This document shows positions 36,061-49,258 of a DNA stretch of 64,000 bases, in pieces (the first letter of the stretch is position 1; each line of letters starts with the position of its first letter). The stretch is from contig OU744730.1 of assembly GCA_916613615.1 (NCBI GenBank), forward strand, positions 34,209,315 through 34,273,314, in the 5' to 3' direction. This DNA comes from Steromphala cineraria. Its lineage: Eukaryota; Mollusca; Gastropoda; Trochida; Trochidae. The translations under genes were made by a program, and so were the position numbers. The notes under the pieces are model-generated. The model was not told the DNA's origin. It saw only the letters and a program-made list of their open reading frames with translations, and did no database searches.

Positions 36061-39000
36061 ACGTACACCTGTAGGCCGCAGCTTCCACAACGCAGAATCC
36101 TCAACACTTGGCAGAAAACACAATAACAAACCGTTAGCTGCAGTTAGAAACTTTTTTCTTTGAACGCTCTCAACCTTGCGTTTGGGTTTATAACTCACAC
36201 GAAACTCAATAACTTACTACTAATATAAATTTACCTAAAATAAATATTAATAGTAAACAATTATCTTTTATGAATTAAATGTCAGTTACATCCTAACTGA
36301 TTTTTTTCTGCCATAGTTCGTTAAACATATGGAATTTGTTAAAGTAATCCACTAAATCTGTTATGAGGAATTAATGGTACAGAACTTTTCACATATACAG
36401 GTGAATAACGTGTCTAATCTCTCATCAGTTCATCCTTTGGGGTTTCCTCTTCATAAAGCCAACAACATTTCTATTTAATAAACCATTACATTTTCGTGTA
36501 AGATGTTATATACTTGCTTTGTAAAGTGCGATCGAGGCGAATGAAAACTTGCAAACTTTGACATCACGGCTGGATGTGAATCTTCATAGCAAGCAAGTAT
36601 GTCTCTATACACAGTCACATCGTGTATTTGGATGTCTGTATCTAGTGTTAGATGTACAATACATAAGCTCGCGTGTAGTACACTCGACTAGCCGCTATAC
36701 CGCACAGACGGATCATTACTGTAATAACACATGTACAGTCATGCATCACTGAACAAGGAACATTCACCTGAATCATTTCTCTTATTGGCTTATATATGAA
36801 GTACAATAACGAGTGCTCTTCGCTTTTAAAATGTTTTCTGTATGTGTAATATTTTATAAAAGCTGTGGCACCGTTGAAGGAAGAAATGTTTGTTATCCAG
36901 ACACTAAAGCAAAAGCTATTTATGGAGGCTAGAAAGTATTGGCAAGTCTAGATGCCTTAGCTTTAATTTAAGTATTGTTCAGGGCTCTTTTTTTATTTCA
37001 TTCTAAATAAAAAATAAAAATGATAAAATTAGTAAATAACTCTTTTTTTCAGGGACTAAATGTTAGTCTTGAAGAAATGTATCCTGTGTTCTATATTGTT
37101 ATTGTCGTTTCCTATAATCGTAACTAAAGTCAACGTTTGTTTTCTTATTGGATGTACTTGGAAACATACATGTTTGTCGTAATATCCAAACTGAGTTGCC
37201 GTAGAGAATTCTGTATTTTCATCCTCCTAAGTCCTTTAAGAGGTATGAGCAGCGAGATACTGTAGTGACTGGTTGGTTGATTATAGACGCACATTCTGGT
37301 AGTGAAGAACGAATGTTTAACTGTTCATCTAGAAATAGTAAGTTAATCTCACAATTGGACATCACATTTTATTCTTTTTTGTTGACAATCACACTAATGT
37401 ATAAAATTTTCAAAATATAACTTCGTCATTTTAACCTGCTAACAATATTTCCTCGTAGTGTGTTCGAACTTGATGATTAAGACCTCTGTAAAGTAGTCTA
37501 CATCCGCCTTTGTGATCGAGTTAGGAGGGTCCATAATCATCATCATCATCATGTCTGTAAGTGTGCGTGTGTAAGCAGACCATCATTATGTGGGAGGCGA
37601 CACTGAGTGAACAACACAACAGCACCTGTCATTACAGCCAGGGTTGGTACTGTAGTGTGTACTATGTTACAGTCACGAGTCAGTGGTAGCGATAAATAAA
37701 TACCTATAATCTCGGATGTGGTAGTGTACGTCCGCAATATTTAAGGTTACATATATGGATATGAAATTGTAATGATTATTGTTGTATTATTTTATATGTT
37801 ATGGTAATCACAAAATGTCTTGGTATATCTTTTTTGTTATACAATCATTCAGTATCAACCATACATTATAATCATCATTTTTTTTAAAACACGCCAACAC
37901 CAATAACGTTATAGTGAGTCGTTAACCACGTTGATGTTTTTTAGCAAACAACGAGGTCAGTTGCCTCAGCTTTCGATTAAGTACTGGTCAGGGATCTTTT
38001 GTTGTTGTTCATATTTATATAAAACATTACAAATAATGAATAAATTGCAAAGACTGATAATGCATTCCAATCGTCTTAAAACTGTCTCCGATCAAATTGA
38101 CCTAAACCAATATATCTAATCCCTTCAAAGATTGCATAATGCATGTCCTTTCACATTTTATAAAGTATGAATAAATTCCGGTACAACTCATATTGTACAA
38201 ACTCTCTTATGGAGGAATAATATATGTATATATATTTTGGAATACTCTTCCATATTCCCAGTGTCAATTAACGAAACCTACGATTTTGTTCAAAGAAAAG
38301 ATATGCCAGTTAGTCCAAAATAAAACGTGTCCAATCTCAACCAAATGGTCTAACCCGAGGGTTGGAGCACAAAGCAAAGATAAGACTAGTGCTTGTTGGG
38401 TTATCAGCTGCTCGGATTATGATGCGTGAGAGACGGTTGGAGGAACCACGTCGAGCTGTACCGTACACACTTGCCTACCGTAGTTCCTCATGCCCCGCCC
38501 TCTTATCTATTTCACTTGGACTCATCTCCTGGACCGCTGGCTATGTCTCTCAGCCAACGATGCTTATAACGTTGTTTTCTAGCCACGATAATATTGGTGG
38601 ATGCACTAGAATTTATAAAACGACGAAGTAAGGTAAATGTGTGCAGTATTTTGCCCATAATATCAAATTCGAATAAACAAATTGTAATAATTTTTGGAAA
38701 TGGGTAGACCTGTACGGTATGATTACTATTCGTGCCAGTTGGTCCAATCAATTTAGACACTTCTTTGGTCCAATTGACATTTGATATTGCGGTTTTACCT
38801 ATATAAGGGGACTCCCAGGTGGCCTGTGACACTAACCCGCTCCTAATGCTGCTACAATGCTTTCACAGATCCGATAACTTGGAATACCTTCCCCGAGTTC
38901 CAATCTTTCTCAACGTTACTCGCCTGTAACGGAAAGTATTAAATCTAATCTGTTAAGCCCCTTCCCGTATACTCTGGATATATGGTCGTTGAGACTTGAA

Positions 39001-39332
39001 GAACGTTTGGGATCAAAATCCAATTCCCCTGCGATAACTCATGCATGCATTCTTCACCGCTAATTTAAGATATTAATCGAGAAAACGGTTACTATTTTGT
39101 CCATACACGAGAGAATAGTGAGAGAATGAGTACCCGCCACAAATTGCAACAAAAATTATTCAATTGATTTACACTCTATGACTATCCCTTTATACAATAT
39201 ATAGACAATGTAGGAAAATAAAGGTGGCGGATCAACGTCAAATGTGTCTTTCAAGGTCATAGGGTTCGCAGGAACAGATTTCGTTTGAGATTTAATTATA
39301 GTTTCCTCTTTTATGTTATATGTGTTTCCTCT

Positions 39333-39472
39333 GGTGGCCCTGTGGCCCCTAATAAGGGCCACGCCAATTAGACCTATTTTCATCTTATCCAGAAGTATAA
39401 GGCTTAGAAAACTGAAACCACGATTATGAAGCCTGACGAGCTACAGAGCCAATGGATCTATTTTTAAACTTC
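39333..39472 (-). mobile_element. Truncated pearl-like element copy
   Basis: In reverse complement this reads the same left arm as the element at 26471 (CCATTGGCTCTGTAGCTC, then TCAGGCTTCAT). It continues into the second half of a core repeat (GATGAAAATAGGT, GGCGTGGCCCTTATTAGGGG) and the start of the next. It lacks the remaining repeats, the microsatellite and the right arm. Sequence divergence is higher than among the core repeats of the complete copy. Confidence 0.8.
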
Positions 39473-42400
39473 CGATTGGTTAGTTAGTTATTCCATAATA
39501 GTATCACTCAACATACCAACCGGAAATATACCAACAAGAATGGAATGAAATGTTTGAATGTTTCATGATATATTAAGACACCAAAAGGAAAACATATCCA
39601 TTTAAATACCAATTCTGTCTCTATCACCTACATGTTTATACGCACGTTACCTTAAAGTTTATAATAATTAAGTCTATAAGCTGTTTATAAGCAGAAAGAA
39701 ACACAAGAAATAAAGATGTTATCAAGACTTACATCTTGTTATGTCAACTTTACTTTTAATTTTGGGATGTGCGAGTCGGGTTGTTCAAACATCATAATCT
39801 CAACATGAACACAGTCACACTATTATTATTATTATTATATGAACATCGTGCTACGTAATAGGAAACCTTGGGTACAGCCACAGTTACTTCACATATACTA
39901 TAAGATTGACTAATGGACGTATGAGGGTAGACGTTACGCAAACCACACATACTACGATGTTATCTCAGGATACCCGCCTTTGTGCAGACAAACAATCCAT
40001 TTGATTATTCCTATACTTAGGTATGATACAATCTTTAGTTCTTTTGTCCCTCACATTGTTTGAAGACGTCTCGAAGTAGTACAAATCGTCTCTAATGCAA
40101 CCTACAGTACCTTGTACCGATACAATCTCCTCGTCCTGTCATAGGTACACGGATCATAACAAGGATATACGTGTGCTGTCTGGTTCGTTATACGTCAGGC
40201 CAAGATGCAATCTTGTGTTACTTCAAGTAACCGAAGACAGCTGAACGTAAATGCACTCACGACGTCCATGAAGAACAATAGTACCCAAGTGTAGGCTATA
40301 CTGATATAGCAAATCGTCTCTCGCCAGTATGTAAGGGTCATTGGCAGAAAACGTCAGACGGACATACCGATTAAAACACATTGCTGAACAAACAAGTGAC
40401 AACTGCTCTTTAACTAAATGTGTATATTGCATTGAAGATACCCAAGTACGTCTTTGTTTATGTTTCATTAAGTTTACATGTTGACAACAAGAATTGTAAC
40501 CAGTTATTTCTGAGGAGTGACTAAATTGAAATGTACCCACAATCTTTTGAATAAAGACGTGACATATTCATAAGCATCCACTAGTTTCATATTCTATTTA
40601 ACGTGCCAGTATTATGGTTGAATGGGTGAAGACATTAGTATATATTAGTGAATTAATGACACCATTAGAAGGTTGGACCTGCGGTGTCGACGCCGTACAG
40701 AGAATGGTGTCACCAAGTTATTATCGTCTGCAATCTTAACTATATATACTAACTTGGTAAAAGCAGGAGGTCAGAATCACACAAAAAAGTTCTAAAATAC
40801 TGAAACAATATGATATAATATAATTTTATGGAAATATAAAGATGAACAGCACAACGTCTTTAAATTATACTGGTATTGACTTTTCTTGGTAGCCTACTCT
40901 CTCTCTCTCTATGAAAATAAACCGTGTTATCAGTTTCTTCAAGAAATATGCCAACCTTCGAGTTCATGCGACACAAGCTTGCTCAGTATTATCATTTAAC
41001 GAAATATTGTGCTAAGATAAGTTCAAAAATAGACACTTTTTACAAATTTTGGTCAACTTGTCACTTACTATTTGATTGATTGAATTACTGTTCATGTTTA
41101 TTGGGTTTTTTTTTGTATTGTATGAATTGTAAGTATTGCAAGTAGCAATTCATAATATATGGTGGAGTCTTTATACATATATATATGTATTGTAAAAATG
41201 GTTTGAGAAATAAAAAAAAAATTATTAAAAAAAAAGTTTCTTCTGATGATGGCGACGGCTTGTATACAAAGTCTTTTTGGAAGTGGAATTGTTTGATTGA
41301 TGAGTACTCCTGTTATAAACACAGTGATAGCTTCGAACTGGTGCCATTGACCGAAAACAGTCTTTAGGGTTGACTATATTCTAGGGCATCGAACTTCTGT
41401 TTACCATGCTAAATACATAAAAGTAAACATGAAAATGTCGTGTTTAACAACTATTACGTGTGATTCGAAATTGTTTAACGATAATTGTTTTCGAGAAACC
41501 AATGAAGTCGTTCACATCGACCTATCTTTAACGAAATCAGTTGGAAAGTTTCAAAAATGATATTTAGATCTGCCACTGAATCTCTTAATTGCCAGTCTTA
41601 GCCTTTTTGGTATAGGCATTTTAATAATGATTTCTGCTTCTGTTACTGTGAATGGTACAGACTGCATGAAGCACATACACCATGGCCAGTTGTCATCTGT
41701 AACCTAGGACTTCGTTGAAACAAACGAATTGTCAGGTCTACTGGCTGACACCGGCAAGGGTACAAGGTGTGATAGACAAGCAACAACCTGAAGCATACAG
41801 ACAAGACCATTATCACCAGATCGCCTTCCTCGCTCGTTAACAGAGACATAAAGGTGTTCACACACTCACACATTGTAGCGTGAATCACCGGACCAAGGTA
41901 TTTACAGTCCCTTTCATGCAGACGGCAAGAGACTTAATAACCTATCGAGTTAATTGTCATCATTGTAGCGATATTCGTCCTCTGTACCTTCTCGCACCTG
42001 TGATAATCAAGGTATATATAGTCCGGGACGACTTCAGGTGTGAATGGAGAGTTTCTCCCTATAAAAGGATATACACGTCTGACCTCATGGGGAGTGTTTC
42101 TGTAACTGTAGGGTTTGTTGGTAATAACTTTCGCCTCATTTACCGTTCCGCTTTGTTGGGCAGCAAGAATTCCCAAGCGTTTCCTGTGTGTTTGTATAAC
42201 GGACATGACCTAATGGGATCATTGTTAACACTTGGCTCGATGAGGAGCATCTTATAGCTTTCTGTAACAGGTTACCAGTGTTTTCTAAGTATAGAAATGT
42301 AGTTCGCGGCACAAAGTTGACAGAATAATCGTAACAGAATTGAACAAATAGTCACCCTTTCCTACATGCAGTCATTCTTTAAACATGTATGATGTCAGAT

Positions 42401-43457
42401 ATCGACTCAACAACAGTAAGTTAGATATCCATATGAATGCAAGTTTTTCTTGAGCTCCAGAGATAGTTTTTGTGATGTTCCCAATTAGCAGCACCAATAT
42501 ATCAAGGCCCTGTAACTGTTGTATTGCTTAACATCTCGATAGTCACTCACTATGCCATCCCTGAGTTTACCATCTTTAATAACATTCCCTATATTGCTAT
42601 GTGCAAACATACACCAAGTTATAGTGTAAATTTCATTATATCTCGTTACCAGTGGGATGAAATTAGGATCCTTTGCTCAATGATTTTCCTCGATTTGTTC
42701 AAATATTTCGTTCTGTTTCCTGCCATGTCGAAACAGCTTCAAACGTGTAGCGGCAACATTCTTAAGTCAGCGGGATCACTTTATTCTATATAACACGAAA
42801 ATAAATGACAATCCATTTTTATTGAACAATAAAGTATATTTAACGGAAATATGTCGGATTTTGACACGTACCGCTGTTATCTGTGTTATTAAAATCGTTT
42901 ATAAAATTGTCAACAATTTCAATAGATTACAACCAGCAGGTGAATAACTGAATAAATATGCTGACGATTTGTGGTTGCTAGGGAACGTTTTATATCAGTG
43001 TAGGCTTCGCAAAGAATTTCTTATTTGAATATGATTTATGCACGTTAATTTGATCACACGTATTTTAGCTTGTTAATATTAGTAAAGAAAAATGAACATT
43101 TACAATAAATATTTGTCTATGGTTACCAATTAAGTAGTATCTCTATGACACATCTTCACATCTACACCTGGGCATCGGGTTGTAAAGGACGCTGGGTTTT
43201 GGAATTGATTGAATTCAGATCTCTTTGAGAGGAAATAAAGGTTTTGATCTTCATTCTTAATACAGATATAGTAGAAGTCATTCATGTTCATCGTGTTGTA
43301 TCTCCACAATCCTCTTCTACCAGCCAGCAGATTAAATATAATCAGTAATCGTTAATTGAAAATTCTGATGTGATATATTCTACCAAAGTATTTCACTGAA
43401 ATGCGAATGGACGCTAGCAACAAAAGAAAGGGTGGGGTTTTGAGAAGTTTAAAGAAA

Positions 43458-43472
43458 GGGGGGGGGGGGGGG
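43458..43472 (+). repeat. Poly-G tract (G15)
   Basis: Fifteen G followed by TGG, in non-coding sequence. Confidence 0.9.
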
Positions 43473-46400
43473 TGGTTGAAGCATCACGTGCACACTATCT
43501 CGGTGACTCACAATTAAAGGAGGGTCAAATGTTGAAGCGGTTTATTTGATAAAAAGTTTGAGGTCTTCGCAAAAGAGGAATGTGGAATACCTTTCGCGTG
43601 ACGCACCTATAGACTCGAAAGTTAGGGACAAAGGTTTATTCATATAAACTCACATTCAGTGGAAAATCAAAACACACCAAAACGCATTGTCAAAGAAAAT
43701 ATGATAAAGGAAACAAACATCTGTTTTCTTCATGTTGACGATTAATTTGACGGTGTTTGTTTACATATCAACATCCGTCCACACTCTTGTTTCTTTGAGG
43801 TACTTTACTTAATATACTTTTTTAATATTATAAGAACATTATATGTATTTATAGAAATGTCCCCCAGAATTTCGTTTCCACCAAACCTTCTCTGATTGGC
43901 CATTTGTTTAGCGTACAAACAATTATCAGTATGAACAGTCCGCTGACGTGACAGTCAGGTACACAGCTTGTTATATAAGATACACAAGCTACCTCTCTCA
44001 AGTTAAGAATACAAACATAACTTTTGATTGAGTTAACCATTTGAAATAGAATACACGATTGAAAAGAATAGTTTGTCACAATGGCAGAACACAGTTCACC
44101 TTTCTATGCAGACAGAAGAGTATAGGTAACGAGGGGTGAAATATTCACCTGCAGTATATGGACATTTACATGCAAACATCTTTGTTGAAAAGGACAAATC
44201 GAAGCTGGAAACAGAATATCAATTGAACTATACTTTTCATTATGAAACATATTGCTTTCACGTAATGATCTTCGAACCACAGAACAGGTCGTTCTTCCCA
44301 TACCACGAAAAGGTTGATTGAAGGAAACGAAGACTCATTTTAATACGGATTATAGAGGTTAATGACAATTGTTATAAAAAATTCAAATATGTACTCGTGC
44401 ATACACACTTTCTCACAACAATTTCTAATTGAGAAATGATTAAAAGAGATTAATAAGACGCAAGAAAACAATTAACTAGAGTTTTAGAGAGAATTAAGAA
44501 CATAAAGAATCCAGAAAAAAAGGCGGCAATATCGTAGTAATAAAATCGCTATAATGAGTAACAATACAATGTTATATTTGGATTGAGTTGAAGATTTGCT
44601 TAGAATTTGAATGCTGAATTTGATATGTTTCCTTCGAATTCTCCTTTGTTAGTAATGTCTATCGTGAGTTGGTACAAAGTTGACAAGGGATGAAGACATT
44701 TGTAGATTTGAAAAAAATATAACATATCTTATATCAGAGGCATTTTTCACAGCTCTGATAATACTGTGAACTTGTTTTAGTGGAAGCCATACTAGGTAAC
44801 CAAATGAGCGCGAATGTATTCTTTCACCATATCTAGTGGATGTTTTGACTTTGATCCCGATGCATATATCGTAACCAGGAATTATCTCTTCCCTATCATG
44901 CAATCCATTCTATATTTGTGCAATCTAAAACCAATGTTTTCGTTTAATGCTATGTTAATCTGACGCTTAATCTCTATTGTAAACGACCCTTATATAGGAA
45001 ATCCACACTATCATTAGTCAGATCTCGTTATGAAATCCATTTCATGTTCAATCTATCTTAACCAGCAATGTTCTAATAATCCCTAGTATTATCGCCATTC
45101 TCAGAGGTAAATATCTCTTACAGGCAGAGTACCTAAGAACCGCATCCAGTTATGGAATCCATTCGCCTACCGTTCACCCGATATCGACATTGTTGTTAAA
45201 AACCACTTCAGTTCGTGCAGTAGCACAAGGCTTGGTTCTCCATACGTGCTTTGTGTTTTTTCTTAATCCTATATGAGATTGTCAGATTAGTAAGGAATAA
45301 ACGTTTTGTGCTATAGTCTAAATACGATAGCCTCAAAACGGCAGAACGAGAGATAACAGGTCCCACTGTAAGTCAGGACACATAATCGACCAGTGAGTCA
45401 GCGAGCTAACGTAGTGTTTACAAGCACAAATAGGTAACACTGACAGTATACAAGCTATGATATTGTTAGCAGGTAGTAATGTATCTGATGGTCGTTTTGA
45501 GGATTACATGCAGACCTACTGACTGTATATCGATATATCAAAATGTGTATTATGTATATACAGACTGATATATTTCTTGATGACCAAAGGCAAATTAAAC
45601 AAGAACGAAGTAGTTGTCAATGTTCTTACCTAAAGACGCATTTCTAATTGTAGTACTAAATTGTATGTCAAGGCACCTGTTCAGTATAACACAAATCTTC
45701 CAGAAAACTCATAACGGACGTGTTTGTCGTCGGAAAAATATGTTATATGCTTCCATGACCGAATCGACATCATTGTGGCCTAGCTGAAACTGAATTTTGG
45801 ACCCAATGAGTTTGAAGCTGCGACAACTTTGTCTGCTCTGGACATCTTCAGTATATGAAGTAAAGTTATGGCAAGCAGATCATGACACTGTTATAATGTG
45901 TGGGAGGGAGAGTTATACTACAATCCAAATGGTGATATGATGAATTCATACCTGAAAGCTAGTGATCTTAACCCCAAATCCAATAAACGAGTTTGTCTTT
46001 GAATGGTTTGAAAATGATTTGACAAAAAGATTTTAGTTTACAAATCTGTGACATAAAGATCTCCAAACATTCGTCCGACATCATGGGTGAAAGAAGACTA
46101 AAGAGGAAACCTTAAGTATGTAAAAAACTTGCTAGTTAACAGAATTTTAATATCTTAGCAATAGCATATTGTCAATCGGACCAGAGCATGTTGTACAAAA
46201 CCTGACAGTCATGGCCCCATGTACATTACAGCATGTACATTGCGTGTTGTACAGTGTAAACATGGCTCAAGGAAGACGCAATCATTTCAAAACAACGTTA
46301 CCCGAGGCTGTTTGAAGTCACGTGACCTACGTTTAAGAGCTTAGGAATTTGTGGCCCAGGCGAGACGAAATTAATGAATTTATTTTGCCGATTTTCATTC

Positions 46401-46784
46401 ACCTGTGATGAGTCACTCAGGTGAGCGAGCGGGCCGACACGAGGCGCTACCTGTGGACCCCTAGATACCTGGATGTCTGGATACCGCGCCTCCCTCACCT
46501 GGCGTGTAGGGCTCTGCATGGGTCCAGCATCTAGGTCGCAGCTATAAGCTTACAGGAACTTGCTGGAAACAACCCTATATCATTTTGGAATTTCACAAAA
46601 TATTTGTGTGTGATTTTTCTTTTTAAGTAAACTTTTATCATTCTAGACCATTATAAGTATACTTATACTTATATGTATCTTGCTATTATGTCAGAAATAA
46701 GTATATTCAAACAGAATGTGTCTCTCATAACTCAGTTAAGCTTTACTTCCTCATTTGCTTCAAAGGGAGATTCTTTATGGGTAT

Positions 46785-47245
46785 TTTTTCGGACATCCTG
46801 CTACATCAGCGTATATGTCTCCGCTAATGCTACAACCTATCCCCTGATATCCTCCTTTAGTCTTCTGTCGTACCGCTATATATAGCAAGCCAATCAAATG
46901 ATGCCCTTTCAGCGATAGCGGCAAACTAGTTTCTTGGCTTCGTTCCGCGTGCTCACCTCGTGATTCAAATTAACCAATGCGAGTGCTATTAGATAATAAA
47001 TCTGATTCTCATTGCAGTCTTCCGCTAAGCTCCAAATCGCGCGTTCTTAGATTTTCACGTGCGACATCACTAGACAACAGTGTATGGAGTTCGAAATAGT
47101 TTGACTGAAAACAGACAGGCTGTAAATAGCGCTGAGCAACCACCCGTCAGCGATACGACAGAAGACTATAGGAGGATATATATAAGGGGATAGGTTGTAG
47201 CATTAGCGGAGACATATACGCTGATGTAGCAGGATGTTTTTCGGA
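46785..47245. mobile_element. Mutator-like non-autonomous element with long inverted arms
   Basis: The left arm 46794-46877 and right arm 47149-47236 are inverted copies (84 and 88 bp) starting CATCCTGCTACATCAGCG, with a short TA-rich indel between them. The direct repeat TTTTTCGGA flanks both ends (46785-46793 and 47237-47245), a 9-bp target-site duplication. Long TIRs plus a 9-bp duplication are the signature of Mutator-like elements. The interior (46878-47148) has no transposase coding. Confidence 0.8.
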
Positions 47246-47464
47246 CAATGAAACGTAAATTTTGATGCAACAATTTTTTTCTTATTTAAGAAAAATGTGG
47301 CTTTAAAATCTTTTACGAAATAGCAATTATGAAACAAGCCTTAAACAGAATGTCGGTACACCTTGAAGGCGATAAATACATTCCTTCGCGTTCCTTTCAG
47401 GCTAAATTCACCTATCATATTTTTAGGTCATTTAATCAAGGTTTAACGTACTGCACTACCAATA

Positions 47465-47796
47465 CAGTATTTCCTCTAATAAGCGTTTGGGCGCTTATTT
47501 TTTTCAGCACCGTTTTACCCCAGTCGCTTATTAGAGGCCCGGCGCTTATTTGAGGCCCGGCGCTTATTGGAGGTCCGGCGCTTATTTCTTTCAAAGAAAA
47601 TAGAAATTTGTGTTGACACTACTTTACAATGACCATCTGTAAGGGACATTAATTCAATGGTTTGGACCCGGCGTGTATTAGAGACCCGGCGCTTATAAGA
47701 GGCCCAACGCTTGTTTTCTCAACTTCCTTTGACCCCCGGCGCTTATTAAAGATCCGGCGTTTATTGGAGACCCGACGATTATTAGAGGAAATATGG
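47465..47796. mobile_element. MITE-like element built of CGGCGCTTATT repeats
   Basis: The ends are inverted: TATTTCCTCTAATAAGCG at the left matches the complement of CGATTATTAGAGGAAATA at the right, one mismatch in 18. Between them are about ten degenerate 17-18-bp units of the type CCGGCGCTTATTxGAGG, in two blocks separated by unique sequence (about 47591-47667). I see no clear target-site duplication. It has no coding capacity. Confidence 0.6.
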
Positions 47797-48865
47797 CACA
47801 TGACAAATACATGTACATGATTTTTTTTTTATCCGTATAATGAATACTTTCTTAATTCTCTACTTGGTTGTTCATAGTTCAGTCGGACACGTGAAGCTGC
47901 TGTGCAGAGAATAAGAATTCATATTAGAAGCACAAAATACCTGTATCTTCCTATTATAACATTTCTGTGTAATATTCTGCCACTTCAGGTTAAAGGTAGG
48001 TGTAAATTAATTGAAATGTTTGACGTCCCACTTGTAACCTCGCGAAAGAGTTTGGGTATCACGTCACTGTATCACGTCACTGTATAACGACTATAAAACA
48101 TTCTTACAGACAGATTTTCATTAATGAAGAAATCTTTGATTTGATTTGATTAAACATATCAATCAAAAGAAAGGATTGGGTACAAGTAATCCAACTTAGT
48201 GAAACTTCTCCTTTGTACAGTGCTTTCATGTTAATTAACATTGAGACGTGATAATGCATGATGATGTACATGGATATATATATATAAAGCGACAAACAGG
48301 GGTGGGGTAAATACATATAAACAAAAGTACAGACATGGAAGATACAGATAAAAGTAAACATTGAACTTTCTTATTTAATATAAGCTTAAAGAAGAAATAA
48401 TTCTTATTATCAAACCTTCCTGAGAGTGATATACATGTATATCAATGAACTTCTCGAAAGATCCCAATATTTTCATTATAAGAAAGATCTACACTGCCAT
48501 AATAAGTCCACATCTACAATAACTCTATTGTTGCATACTTTACTAATATGCAAAGAATGTTTTGAATATCTAGTACATTCGATGAAATAATCATTAGGGT
48601 TTTCACAAGCAGATTTGCAATTGCATCCCGGATTGTCTACAAGACTAATTTTATACTGATCATCGTTTAATCACTATTTGAATATCGTAACTCTGTATGA
48701 ACTAGAAATCGGTTTTTCTTCAATGAAATGAGAACTACAAGTGCTTAAGCTTACGTATGTATACGATTTGAAACTTTTAAAGGAATCAGCTTCTCTTATG
48801 TGCATTGGAGGTTATTCCAGAGTTGCGAACATGGTGGGGGAAAATGATTAACTGTAAAGAGTGAG

Positions 48866-49258
48866 TAAGGCCCTTTTCTCATGCACGAATGTAATTATAC
48901 ATACATGTGTAATAGTAAATATACTTTCTGTTCACATGTAGTTAAACATTATGTTGTATTTGTCAATTACATACAGCCATGTATTATAATAAACGAAAAT
49001 ATATGAGTAGATTCAGTCTAGCGCCAGCTTTCATGATGTTAAGACTTCTTGGCTCCAAGAGAAGAAGAGATTTTCCCTATATGTATATGTAAATTTACAT
49101 TTACATGACCTCCTGAGGTCGTGTAAAGTTACTCCTAGTGCAATAATACTCATGTATGTAATTGCGTTCTCATGACACTTTTACATACCCCAAATACATT
49201 TACATACATACGTAAATTTACTAACATATGTAAAGGTGTGCATGAGAAAAGGGCCTAA
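48866..49258. mobile_element. PIF/Harbinger-type MITE (387 bp, TAA target duplication)
   Basis: Perfect 18-bp terminal inverted repeats, GGCCCTTTTCTCATGCAC at 48869-48886 and its complement at 49238-49255, are flanked on both sides by TAA (48866-48868 and 49256-49258). A 3-bp TWA duplication with GGGCC/GGCCC-type ends is characteristic of PIF/Harbinger elements. The interior is AT-rich with short palindromes (TGTAAATTTACA, GACCTCCTGAGGTC) and no coding. A decayed Harbinger transposase lies about 7.3 kb away. Confidence 0.85.

Larger units (their letters stand above)
36061..46784. other. Intergenic stretch without a supportable gene
   Basis: AT-rich sequence. The longest open frames (for example 125 aa at 41880-42257) have no recognisable domain, no splice-site support and ordinary composition. 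Identifiable items are an ATC trinucleotide run (37536-37552), a pearl-like fragment (39333-39472), an ATT run (39821-39840), a CT run near 40899, a poly-G tract (43458-43472) and a small AP-1/E-box palindrome (46400-46423). Confidence 0.6.

Noticed and set aside
40657..40714. Small inverted repeat TGACACCATT/AATGGTGTCA
   Set aside because: Only 10 bp, with no duplication or further structure. Likely chance.
41880..42257. 125-residue open frame
   Set aside because: No motif, and overlapping frames of similar length occur on the other strand.
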